DNA from: Moraxella osloensis
GTDB lineage: Bacteria; Pseudomonadota; Gammaproteobacteria; Pseudomonadales; Moraxellaceae
Assembly: GCF_009867135.1 (NCBI RefSeq)
Contig: NZ_CP047226.1
Coordinates: 1,922,001-1,986,000, forward strand
Direction: 5' to 3'
DNA: 64,000 nucleotides
A program made the position numbers and the translations under genes. A model generated the notes under the pieces. The model did no database searches and was not told where the DNA came from. It saw only the letters and a program-made list of their open reading frames with translations. This document shows, piece by piece, positions 49,019 through 58,200 of the stretch; the stretch's first letter is position 1, and each line of letters starts with the position of its first letter.

Positions 49019-49617
49019 GCTAACACTCCCTCAATTTCTTTGGCGGCTGCGACAGACATGATGACTTTGTCAAACGCAATTAGGCTAACTGGATCAACTT
49101 CAGTGCTACCTAGTACGCTGACGTATGGAATATTGCGAGCAGCTAAGTAAAGATTTTCGTCAACTTCATTGGTAACGATCAATGCTTTAGGGGCATTTAA
49201 GTCTTTAAGTTTAGCGATAAGCTCTTTAGTTTTTGGTGCTGAGATGCTGATGTCATCAACCAATACCAAACGGTCTTGACGAATCAATTCAGCAAGAATG
49301 CATTGCATGGCACCACGGTACATTTTACGGTTCACTTTTTGTGACCAATCTTGTGGTTTAGCTGCAAATGCGCGACCACCACCGACCCAAATTGGGCTAC
49401 GGATGGAACCTGCACGTGCACGGCCAGTACCTTTTTGACGCCATGGTTTTTTACCACCGCCAGATACTTCACCACGCGTTTTTTGAGCACGGCTACCTTG
49501 ACGACCACCCGCTAAATAAGCGGTAACTACTTGGTGTACAAGTGCTTCGTTGAATTCACGACCAAATGCTACGTCTGATAGCTCAACCGCCGAACCTGTT
49601 ACTGTATTTAGATTCAC
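49015..49617 (-). CDS. rplD: 50S ribosomal protein L4
   Basis: A 200-residue L4. The tunnel loop [19 protein letters not shown] is intact. In E. coli L4 controls the S10 operon by attenuation and translational repression through the rpsJ leader. It is 14 bp downstream of rplC. Confidence 0.98.
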   Translation of the reverse strand: MNLNTVTGSAVELSDVAFGREFNEALVHQVVTAYLAGGRQGSRAQKTRGEVSGGGKKPWRQKGTGRARAGSIRSPIWVGGGRAFAAKPQDWSQKVNRKMYRGAMQCILAELIRQDRLVLVDDISISAPKTKELIAKLKDLNAPKALIVTNEVDENLYLAARNIPYVSVLGSTEVDPVSLIAFDKVIMSVAAAKEIEGVLA

Positions 49618-49631
49618 GTTAATCCCCTTGA

Positions 49632-50270
49632 TTAAGCTTTAACTGATGGACGTACGATAACGTCGCCACCGTTGGCACCAGGAATTGCACCCTTGATAAC
49701 TAGGATACCTTTTTCAGCATCAACTGAAATCACTTCTAAGCCTTGTACGGTCACACGTTTGTTACCCATTTGACCTGGCATTTTTTTGCCTTTAAATACA
49801 CGACCCGGTGTTTGGTTTTGACCTGTAGAACCCACAACGCGGTGAGATACTGAGTTACCATGTGTCCAATCTTGTGAACGGAAGTTGTGGCGTTTGATAC
49901 CACCTTGGAAACCTTTACCTTTGCTGGTACCAATTACGTCAACGATTTGACCTACTTGGAACAAGTCAGCAGCGATTTCACTACCTGCTTCGCGGCCTTC
50001 AAGTTCGCTGTCTTCGACGCGAAATTCCCAAGTGCCACGACCTGCAGCAACGCCAGCTTTTGCAAAGTGACCTTTTTGAGCTGCATTAACACGAGAATCA
50101 CGACGTTCACCAGTTGTTACTTGGATAGCTTGGTAGCCGTCTGTGTCTTGTGTTTTGATTTGAGAGATACGGTTGGCAGTAACTTCAACAACAGTGACAG
50201 GAATTGAAACACCTGCTTCTGTGAAGATACGAGTCATGCCGCATTTTTTTCCGACTAAACCGATCGCCAT
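49632..50270 (-). CDS. rplC: 50S ribosomal protein L3
   Basis: A 212-residue L3 starting [18 protein letters not shown]. The peptidyl-transferase-reaching loop [20 protein letters not shown] is present with its conserved Gln, the site of PrmB methylation. It lies 68 bp after rpsJ. Confidence 0.98.
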   Translation of the reverse strand: MAIGLVGKKCGMTRIFTEAGVSIPVTVVEVTANRISQIKTQDTDGYQAIQVTTGERRDSRVNAAQKGHFAKAGVAAGRGTWEFRVEDSELEGREAGSEIAADLFQVGQIVDVIGTSKGKGFQGGIKRHNFRSQDWTHGNSVSHRVVGSTGQNQTPGRVFKGKKMPGQMGNKRVTVQGLEVISVDAEKGILVIKGAIPGANGGDVIVRPSVKA

Positions 50271-50338
50271 GTTGTTAACCTCTTAATTTTTACTGTTATT
50301 CAATATAGGTCTGAGTCCTAAGGATGAAACCTAAGGGG

Positions 50339-50650
50339 TTAGCCTAATGCGATTTGTACATCAACACCCGCCGCCAAATCTAACTTCATCAGTGCATCGA
50401 CTGTTTTGTCAGTAGGCTGAACGATATCTACCATACGTTTAAATGTGCGAATTTCGTATTGGTCACGGGCATCTTTGTTCACGTGTGGTGAGGTTAAGAT
50501 GTTGAAGCGTTCAATGCGAGTTGGTAGCGGTACTGGACCACGAACTTGTGCACCTGTGCGTTTTGCGGTATCAACAATCTCTTGAGCTGATTGGTCAATC
50601 AGACGATGGTCAAAAGATTTAAGTCTGATACGGATTTTCTGGTTAGCCAT
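50339..50650 (-). CDS. rpsJ: 30S ribosomal protein S10 (NusE)
   Basis: A 103-residue S10, first gene of the S10 operon. It contains [19 protein letters not shown] and the tRNA/NusB-binding region [19 protein letters not shown]. It also acts in transcription antitermination with NusB. The upstream gene is rng rather than tuf, so the str and S10 operons are uncoupled here. Confidence 0.98.
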   Translation of the reverse strand: MANQKIRIRLKSFDHRLIDQSAQEIVDTAKRTGAQVRGPVPLPTRIERFNILTSPHVNKDARDQYEIRTFKRMVDIVQPTDKTVDALMKLDLAAGVDVQIALG

Positions 50651-50952
50651 GCCAGTAAGCTCCTAATATAAAGTTTGATATGGGTTAATTTGCGTTGGGT
50701 GTTAAGCTGTTATTGAGTAAACACCTAACTTGCATTTTTTACCTGTTTTTAACAGGCACTTTTTGAAAATAAAAAAATTTCAGTCCCACTCAAACCATTA
50801 ACTTGCAATACATAGATAGCATGATTAATAGTCGGTGAAACTGTATTCTTTAATTTCGTGTCGCAAACAATGGAGCGACTGTATTAAAGGGCTTATTCTT
50901 TTATGAATTGACGAATCATCTTCGTCGCCCTGCAATAAGTTAAGTGGGCTGT
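50651..50952 (-). promoter_or_regulatory. S10 operon leader
   Basis: About 300 bp of untranslated leader between the promoter and rpsJ. Hairpins visible on the transcript are GTCGC-(N10)-GCGAC at 50860-50879 and CCTGTT-AAA-AACAGG at 50742-50756. This is the place of the L4-controlled attenuator in E. coli, but the sequence is not recognisably the same, and neither hairpin has a strong U-run. Confidence 0.4.
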
Positions 50953-50980
50953 ATTATACCGATTTTTTGGGTAAAAGCAA
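50953..50980 (-). promoter_or_regulatory. S10 operon promoter
   Basis: On the minus strand TTGCTT and a perfect TATAAT are separated by 16 bp. The -35 begins 5 bp beyond the rng stop codon, so the promoter fills the end of the rng transcript. Confidence 0.7.
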
Positions 50981-50984
50981 TAGG

Positions 50985-52550
50985 CTAATCTAGCAAAATA
51001 TCATATTGTTCTTGATTAAAACGGTTATCACTCTCCAAGTTAATCGGACGACCCAGCAAATATTCCATCTCTGCCACTGTATCTGCTTCAATGGTTTCAA
51101 GCAAATCAATGACGCCACTATTTGCGACCACGGTAAATTTCTTGGGGACGTTGTAGGTTCTGGCACAGCGCATCAATTCGCGGAAAATCTCCAGACACAC
51201 GGTTTCGGCACTTTTGACAAAGCCTTTACCGCCACAGGTTGGACACGGCTCGCAAAGCTGTTGTTGTAGACTCTCACGCGTGCGTTTACGAGTCATCTCT
51301 ATCAGCCCAAGCGCTGAGACTTCGCTGATGTTGGTTTTGGCATAATCACGCTTTAATTGTTCTTGCAGGCTTGCTAGCACTTCATCGCGGTGTTGTTGCT
51401 CTTGCATATCGATAAAGTCAAGAATGATAATCCCGCCCAAATTACGCAGTCGCAGCTGACGGGCGATGGCGTGGGTGGCCTCTAAATTGGTTTTATACAC
51501 CGTATCTTCAAGAGAACGCCCTCCAACAAATGAGCCTGTATTGACATCAATGGTAGTCATGGCTTCGGTTTGGTCGATGATAAGATAACCGCCTGATTTG
51601 AGATTAACACGGCGATTGAGTGCGTCTTTTAAATCCTCTTCAACGCGGTGAACATCAAATAACGCCTGCTCGCCTTCGTACAATTGAATACGTGGATAAA
51701 TGAGTGGCACAAATTCTTTGGCAAAATGACGAATAGCGTCAAACACTCGAGCGTTATCGACCGTCACCCTTTCAGTCTGCTCACCAATCAAATCTCGAAT
51801 CGCGCGCAAAGGTAGCGACAAATCCTGATAAATTAGCTCAAAACGGCGATGGGTCGGCGTTTGTTCACGGCGGGCTTGTACCATCCGCCAAAGCTGCAGT
51901 AGATAATAAATATCTTCTTCTAGTTTGGATTGCGGGATATTTTCGGCAGCAGTACGCGCAATCAATCCGCCTTGTAGATTGACTTGGTGCATCAGCTCGC
52001 CAAGCTGTGTTTTTAACCGCTCTCGCTCATCGCCATCAATCCGCTGAGAGATACCAATATGTTCACCATACGGCAAGTACACCAAATAACGCGAAGGCAA
52101 TGACACATCCGTCGTCAGTCGTGCGCCTTTACTGCCTAATTGGTCTTTAATCACTTGCACCAAGATACGCTGTCCTTCATACAAGCGGTTTTCTATCAAC
52201 TCGCTAGGCGGTGGCTGATAGGTGGTTGTGGTCATCGCAAGCGTAGTGGTGTCAGGGTCTAAGGTATTGTCAATCGCGGGGTTTTGCGGTTTGGGCGGTT
52301 CAATGGCTGAGAGCTTAGGACGCAGGGTCTGCATATCATTGACGTGCAAAAACGCAGTGCGCGATTGCCCAATGTCGATAAACGCCGCCTGCATGCCTGG
52401 CAGTACGCGCACCACTGTGCCAAGGTAGATATTGCCCACTGAGCCAAGTTTGCTATGGCGTTCGATAAAGATTTCGTTGAGTATCCCATCTTCGAGCACC
52501 GCGACTCGGCTCTCAGATGGGCTGATGTTGATGAGTAATTCTTCGGTCAT
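50985..52550 (-). CDS. rng: ribonuclease G
   Basis: A 521-residue RNase E/G family endonuclease without a scaffold tail. The S1 domain is at the N terminus (LGSVGNIYLGTVVRVLPGMQ), the catalytic Asp region reads TTIDVNTGSFVGG and FIDM, and the Zn-link is CEPCPTCGGKG. It matures 16S rRNA 5' ends and degrades some mRNAs. It is the smaller paralogue of rne, which lies only 2.7 kb away on the other strand. Confidence 0.95.
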   Translation of the reverse strand: MTEELLINISPSESRVAVLEDGILNEIFIERHSKLGSVGNIYLGTVVRVLPGMQAAFIDIGQSRTAFLHVNDMQTLRPKLSAIEPPKPQNPAIDNTLDPDTTTLAMTTTTYQPPPSELIENRLYEGQRILVQVIKDQLGSKGARLTTDVSLPSRYLVYLPYGEHIGISQRIDGDERERLKTQLGELMHQVNLQGGLIARTAAENIPQSKLEEDIYYLLQLWRMVQARREQTPTHRRFELIYQDLSLPLRAIRDLIGEQTERVTVDNARVFDAIRHFAKEFVPLIYPRIQLYEGEQALFDVHRVEEDLKDALNRRVNLKSGGYLIIDQTEAMTTIDVNTGSFVGGRSLEDTVYKTNLEATHAIARQLRLRNLGGIIILDFIDMQEQQHRDEVLASLQEQLKRDYAKTNISEVSALGLIEMTRKRTRESLQQQLCEPCPTCGGKGFVKSAETVCLEIFRELMRCARTYNVPKKFTVVANSGVIDLLETIEADTVAEMEYLLGRPINLESDNRFNQEQYDILLD

Positions 52551-52620
52551 TGTAAACAGCTTTTTAAAATTTTTAGTTGCCGTTATTCTACTCGAAGTTA
52601 GTTATCTGCACAAAGCTAAA

Positions 52621-53259
52621 CTAAATGAGCTGTTGTTTTAGTTCATTGATTGTGGTCACAAGCTTGGTTGGCTGTTCTTTTGCTAAGACGTCGGCTTTTT
52701 CACAGCCGTAACTCACTGCTATGCTGTCCATGCCAATATTATTTGCCATACGGATGTCATGAATACTATCACCGATAAAAACAGCGTTTTCTATTCTTGT
52801 GCCTGTTTCTACCAAGATTTGCTCAAGCATTAAGGGATTTGGCTTACCTGCGGTTTCGTCAGCGGTTTTGGTAGTTGTGAAAAAGGCTTCAATTCCAGAG
52901 TTTGGCAATACTCGCTCCAGACCTTTACGTTTCTTGCCTGTGGCAATCGCTAGTGTTTTACCTTGCGCGTGTAAATCTTGAATCAATTCTTTGATACCAG
53001 CAAACAGTTTGTCGTTGTCGCAATGCTTGACGTAATACTCAGAGTAAGTGGCTAAAAGTTCGTCATATTTATCGCTGTCGTTGGGAAACAGCAAGGGAAA
53101 CGCATCGACTAACGCAATGCCGATAATGGATTTGGTGGCTTCATCGGTGACGGTTAAACCGTGCTTTTCGGCAGCATAGCGCATGGCATCGACGATTAAG
53201 CCAACCGAATCCATCAGCGTGCCATCCCAATCGAAAATGATTAGGGATTTGTTTTTCAT
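52621..53259 (-). CDS. HAD superfamily hydrolase (phosphoglycolate-phosphatase-like)
   Basis: A HAD-IA phosphatase of about 212 residues. Motif I is IFDWDGTLMDS, motif II falls in AIATGKKRKGLERVL and motif IV is VFIGDSIHDIRMA. The substrate cannot be read from sequence. It follows rluC directly; the ATG at 53259 lies 2 bp past the rluC stop, and another ATG at 53268 would overlap it. An HAD gene next to rluC is common in gammaproteobacteria. Confidence 0.85.
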   Translation of the reverse strand: MKNKSLIIFDWDGTLMDSVGLIVDAMRYAAEKHGLTVTDEATKSIIGIALVDAFPLLFPNDSDKYDELLATYSEYYVKHCDNDKLFAGIKELIQDLHAQGKTLAIATGKKRKGLERVLPNSGIEAFFTTTKTADETAGKPNPLMLEQILVETGTRIENAVFIGDSIHDIRMANNIGMDSIAVSYGCEKADVLAKEQPTKLVTTINELKQQLI

Positions 53260-53260
53260 G

Positions 53261-54358
53261 TTAATCATGTTGATTCTCTATCAAACTTTGCATATCATCG
53301 GGTAAATCTACTGTTATCACGTCATATTCTGGAATAGCAAGCTGATAAGCATGCAAGCACAAGCGGCGCACGCTTTTATCGCCTTTAGCCACATTCGGAT
53401 TGTATTTATCATCACCCAATAATGGATGCCCGATACTCGCCAAGTGCACACGGATTTGGTGGGTACGCCCTGTCAGCGGCTTGGCTTCAATTAAGCTGAC
53501 TTTTTGACCATTCAACGCAAATTTTTGCAACACGTTAATTTGGGTTTGACTTGGCTTACTGTCTTCGGACTTTACATCCACTTTGACACGGCGTTCACCG
53601 CTTTTGCCTTCTTGTGTAGCAGGCAACGTGTATTTTAGTAGCGGTTTATCAATGGTTTGTGCGTCGCTACTTATCCAACCTACCACCAAACACAGATAGG
53701 TTTTTTGCAAGGTTTTTTCTCGCAAATGCTCTTGTAAAGTTTTAAGTGTTGAGCGTTTTTTGGCAATCATCAGTAAGCCAGAGGTATCTTTGTCAATGCG
53801 GTGTACCAACTCAAGGTATTTTTTACCCGTTGCTTCTCGCATGGCTTCAATCACGCCAAAACTCTCGCCACTGCCGCCATGCACCGCCATACCCGATGGT
53901 TTATTGAGCACGATTAAACCCTCATCTTCATACACAATGCGCTCAAGCAAGCTCTGAGCAAAGTCAGGGCTAATCACGGGTTTTTCACGCGTGGCAAGCT
54001 TGATGGGTGCAATGCGCACCACGTCATTACGCTGTAGTTTGTCGTGGGGTTTACAGCGTTTGCCATTGACACGGATTTCGTCGGAACGAATCATGTTATA
54101 GACGTGTGAGCGCGGCAGTCCTTTAAGACGACCCAACAAAAAATTATCAACACGTTGGTCATGCTGCTGGCGCGTGACGGTCAGATAGTTGACTTTAGCA
54201 AAATCTAAAATATCGTCATCTGCAGACTGCGGTTGTTTGCTAGGCGTTTGTTTACTAGGCGTGCGTTTTGGGTTTTGATGAGCCGATTGCTGCGATGGGG
54301 TGTCGCGTTTTTTGCTAGGATGGGCGGGACGTTTGGGAGACTGCGAGTGCTCTGTCAT
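53261..54358 (-). CDS. rluC: 23S rRNA pseudouridine synthase RluC
   Basis: A 365-residue pseudouridine synthase (RluA family). An S4 domain (DNFLLGRLKGLPRSHVYNMI) precedes the catalytic motif LVHRIDKDTSGLLMIAK with its Asp. RluC modifies 23S rRNA positions 955, 2504 and 2580 in E. coli. It has a longer basic, Gln/Ser/Pro-rich N-terminal extension of about 50 residues (KRPAHPSKKRDTPSQQ region). It is divergent from rne, a conserved arrangement. Confidence 0.93.
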   Translation of the reverse strand: MTEHSQSPKRPAHPSKKRDTPSQQSAHQNPKRTPSKQTPSKQPQSADDDILDFAKVNYLTVTRQQHDQRVDNFLLGRLKGLPRSHVYNMIRSDEIRVNGKRCKPHDKLQRNDVVRIAPIKLATREKPVISPDFAQSLLERIVYEDEGLIVLNKPSGMAVHGGSGESFGVIEAMREATGKKYLELVHRIDKDTSGLLMIAKKRSTLKTLQEHLREKTLQKTYLCLVVGWISSDAQTIDKPLLKYTLPATQEGKSGERRVKVDVKSEDSKPSQTQINVLQKFALNGQKVSLIEAKPLTGRTHQIRVHLASIGHPLLGDDKYNPNVAKGDKSVRRLCLHAYQLAIPEYDVITVDLPDDMQSLIENQHD

Positions 54359-54920
54359 ATTTTGATAGCCGTTTACATAAAAATTTGCTATAGTTTAGCA
54401 GTTTAGTGCCTGTGCCGCTATGAATTCGCGCCATCAATTCGACTTAAACCCTGTTAAGCTTCCTTACAATTAGTGTATGCGGGATAATTAAACTGTCGCT
54501 TTTGCTGTCGCCCATACCGCCGAAATTTATTCATGACGGTATGACTCACGATAGGGCGCACTAAACTGCCAATATTTATAGATTTTAAGACTGATTTTAA
54601 TCAATATCAGCACACGACATACGAGTAACGAAGATAATTGTCATTTGAAAACATGTTCAAATAGTTTGTAAAGATTAGTGATATATAGAGATAACAGATA
54701 AATGGTAGGTTTTGTGCCTTACAACCACAAAGCTGCTGGTAACGCTTAGCGTATTATGCGCCTAGGTAAATGAACTCAGTAGTTGCGATTTTGAGATAAA
54801 CGTTTACGGTTTTGGACGATTTACCATTTTAAATTGCCCACGCCTTTGTAAAACCTAACTTATCAGGCTTGCCATTTAAAACGAAAACTAACGCTAACAC
54901 TTTTTGACCAATAGGGAAAA

Positions 54921-54970
54921 AGGGTTCATTCATTTGTCCTAAAACACACATTGTTTTGGGCAATAACCCT
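54921..54970 (+). promoter_or_regulatory. two-tier stem-loop in the rne leader
   Basis: Outer stem AGGGTT (54921-54926) pairs with AACCCT (54965-54970). Inner stem CCTAAAACA (54938-54946) pairs with TGTTTTGGG (54952-54960) around CACAT, with one wobble. It lies about 250 bp before the rne start and has no T-run, so it reads as a regulatory fold rather than a terminator. Confidence 0.5.
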
Positions 54971-55142
54971 CAATCCAGCATGACGGCTATATTTACATAA
55001 CAGGCTTACAACCTCGCTATGGCAATAATCCAACTTAATCATGCAATTTTTGGTGAACAACAAACCTTGTTATCAAGCGTTGTCAAGCCACTTGCGCTTG
55101 GTATCAGCGAGTATAGTCAAGACTGTTTGACGTTGTTTCGCC

Positions 55143-55168
55143 TAATATTTGATAGTAATGTTTGATAG
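55143..55168. repeat. 13-bp tandem duplication before the rne ribosome-binding site
   Basis: TAATATTTGATAG is followed directly by TAATGTTTGATAG, differing at one position. It ends 48 bp before the rne start codon. Confidence 0.75.
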
Positions 55169-55215
55169 CAACATTTATCGACACTCGTATGTTTTGTGTG
55201 TTTAGGAGAAAACAC

Positions 55216-58200
55216 ATGAAACGCATCCTCATCAATGCTACCCACGCCGAAGAAATCCGTGTTGCCCTGTGCAATGGCAATCACTTATATGATTTCGATT
55301 TAGAAAACCGTACCCGCGAGCAAAAAAAAGCCAATATTTATAAAGGTCATGTGACCCGTGTCGAGCCATCGCTTGAAGCGGTATTTGTGGAATATGGTTC
55401 ACAACGTCAAGGTTTTTTACCGATTCGTGAAATCGCCCCAGAGTATCTAGCAGGTGACCCTCGCTCTACCAATAACATCAAACAACTGATTAAAGAAGGC
55501 GATGAACTCATCGTTCAGGTGGAAAAAGAAGAACGTGGTAATAAAGGCGCTGCGTTATCTACTTTGATTTCATTGGCGGGTCGTTATTTGGTATTGATGC
55601 CCAACAATGCACGTGGCGGCGGTATCTCTCGCCAAATCTCTGGCAAGTTGCGCGATGAGATGAAGCAAGCGTTAAGTGAGCTAAGACTACCTAAAGGCAT
55701 GAGCGTTATCATCCGTACCGCAGGGATTGGTAAAACCACTGATGAGCTACAACATGACCTTGACCATTTATTAAACATTTGGAAAGGCATCCAACAACAA
55801 AGCCAAAAATTCCCCTCACCTCGCCTGTTGCACCAAGAAGCGGGCGTAGTCACCCGTGCAGTACGCGACTACCTGCGTGATGATATCACGGAAATTTGGG
55901 TCGACAATGAATACGCTTATAATGAAGCGGCGAATTTTATTGAAGCGGTGATGCCGCAGCAAGCCAATAAACTGCGCAAATACACGGACTATGAGCCGAT
56001 GTTTGCCCGTTTTGGGATTGAAAAACAAATCGAAACCGCCTACCAACGTGAAGTACGTTTGCCAAGCGGCGGTTCAATCGTGATTGACCAAACTGAAGCC
56101 CTGGTATCGATCGATATTAACTCATCAAAAGCCACCAAAGGCGCGGATGTCTCAGAAACGGCGTTTAATACCAATTTGGAAGCGGCAGATGAAATCGCCC
56201 GTCAATTACGCCTGCGTGATATGGGTGGTTTGATTGTTATTGACTTTATTGACATGGCAACCGATGACCACCAAAAACAAGTGGAAAATCGTCTCAAAGA
56301 AGCCACCAAAAATGACCGCGCACGTATCCAATTCGCTGAAATTTCACGTTTTGGACTACTGGAAATGAGTCGTCAACGCTTGCGTCCGTCACTTGAAGAA
56401 GCCACAGGTTACCTCTGCCCCCGTTGTCATGGTACCGGTATGATTCGTGACTTGCGTTCACTTGCTTTGTCAATCATGCGTCAAATCGAACAACGGGCGC
56501 TACAAGAGCGTCATGGCGAAATACAAGCCGAAGTGCCAACCGACATCGCGGCATTTTTACTCAACGAAAAACGTGAAACGCTCGTCTGTCTTGAGCAAGA
56601 AAGTGGTACGCGCATTACTATCTTGCCGCATGCCCATCTTGAATCCCCTGAGTTTAATATCACTTATAACAGTGATGGGTTTGCGCCATCGAGCTATGAG
56701 CGTGTCGCCGAAAGCCAACAACAAGAATATAAAGACCGTGGCTACGATACTAGCAACTGGCACACCGATGACAATGAAGTCAGCCGTGTAGCACCGACAG
56801 GTAATCATAATGCCTGGAGCAGTGCTAGCAACGCCGTCAACACCACGCCTAATCCTGCAACGCCATCCAACAAACCTCAGCAAACTGCCAACAATACCAC
56901 TGCCGCCAAAGCTGCCGCGCCACAGCCCGTGCAGCCGGCTGCCACTGTCCCTGCAACTTCAGCAGTCGCTTGGCTATCAAACTTGTTTGCCCCTACCCAG
57001 CAAGCCCAAGTCACCCCACACTTTAGCGGTCAAGATGCCGCTTCGGCGATTGAAAGTCTCGTCAATACCGGCGCGCAAAGTTTGGGTGTGCAAGGTCAAA
57101 TCAATCATGCCGCATTGACGGCAAGCATCCCTGCGGTGAGCGCAAATACCAGTGAAACTAGCGCCAATCCTTATCAAGAAGCGCCTCAACAACCTTTAGC
57201 CACGGCTGAATCAAGCGATAAAGATGCCGAGCGCCGTAAACGTGGTAACCGCAAGCCAAAAGCTAAAAAACCAAACCGTTATCAATCTGAAACCAGTGAG
57301 GCAGAAGTTTCATCACAGGACATTGACAGCAATAAAGACAAGTCAAACGATGCGTCAAAAACTGCCAAAACTAGTGAGCTGCCAAAACGTGAGCCGAATA
57401 GTCGCCGTGACAGCCGCGGCGTCAAAGAACGTCGTGCTACATTGGCGAATGATGATAGTAGCCCGGCAGTCAATGAAGTGACAGCGACTGATACCGCTGT
57501 TACCCCTGTCGATGGCAGAAAAAACAACCAATCCAAAGCAGACAGACCGAAAGGCACAAAACAACGTGACCCCAACAGTGTGCAAGTTCAAGTATTTAAA
57601 ACTGAACCACAGCAACCTATAGCTGCGGTTGAAACAACGCACCTCTCGCTAGATGCCAGCAAAGGGGAAATTGCAAAACCTGAGGTTCAGCCAATAGCAT
57701 CGACTACGATGCCCGAACCCACAACACCCGAACAGGCAATTCAGACGCCAGTTAACCCTAGCAGCGTTACAGTGTCAAATGACGAGGTAACAGAGCTTTC
57801 CACAGTATCTACACCATCTGCATCATCAGCAGAGCTAGCAGTGACACCCAGCCAAGGTCGTGCCAAAAATGACCCACGCGAAGTCTATAAGGCTTATCAA
57901 GCACAATTTAGCCCAGTTGCCTCTGTCGTGAGCACTTCGGTGACAAAAATTTCAGGTACGGTGAGTCAGTTTATTAACCAGTACTTAGATAATGCCGCTG
58001 AAAAAATGGCAACCGACAGCGTGGTTAGCTGCTTTATCCAAGCCATCGATGCTTTTAATCATCAAGCTGCTACCACCACTCCATCAAAAGATAATGTCGT
58101 AGTGGCTGAACAACAGCGTTTTGGGCAGTACTTTAGAAATTATGGTTATGCCAGTCTCTCCGCGCAAAACTTGGATGATTATCATACGGCCATTTTGCCA

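Larger units (their letters stand above)
54359..55215 (+). promoter_or_regulatory. long rne leader and rluC/rne divergent region
   Basis: 857 bp without a supported gene. It must contain the rluC promoter and a long rne 5' untranslated region. It includes a two-tier stem-loop (54921-54970), a hairpin CAAGCG / CGCTTG (55074-55079 and 55095-55100) and a tandem duplication just before the ribosome-binding site. In E. coli, RNase E represses its own synthesis through structures in its long leader. Confidence 0.5.

Noticed and set aside
54359-55215. Small protein genes in the rne leader
   Set aside because: No frame has both reasonable length and a ribosome-binding site; the in-frame extension of rne to 55162 also lacks one.
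56557-57642. Several minus-strand frames inside rne
   Set aside because: They are shadows of the long open RNase E frame, have no ribosome-binding sites and resemble no family.
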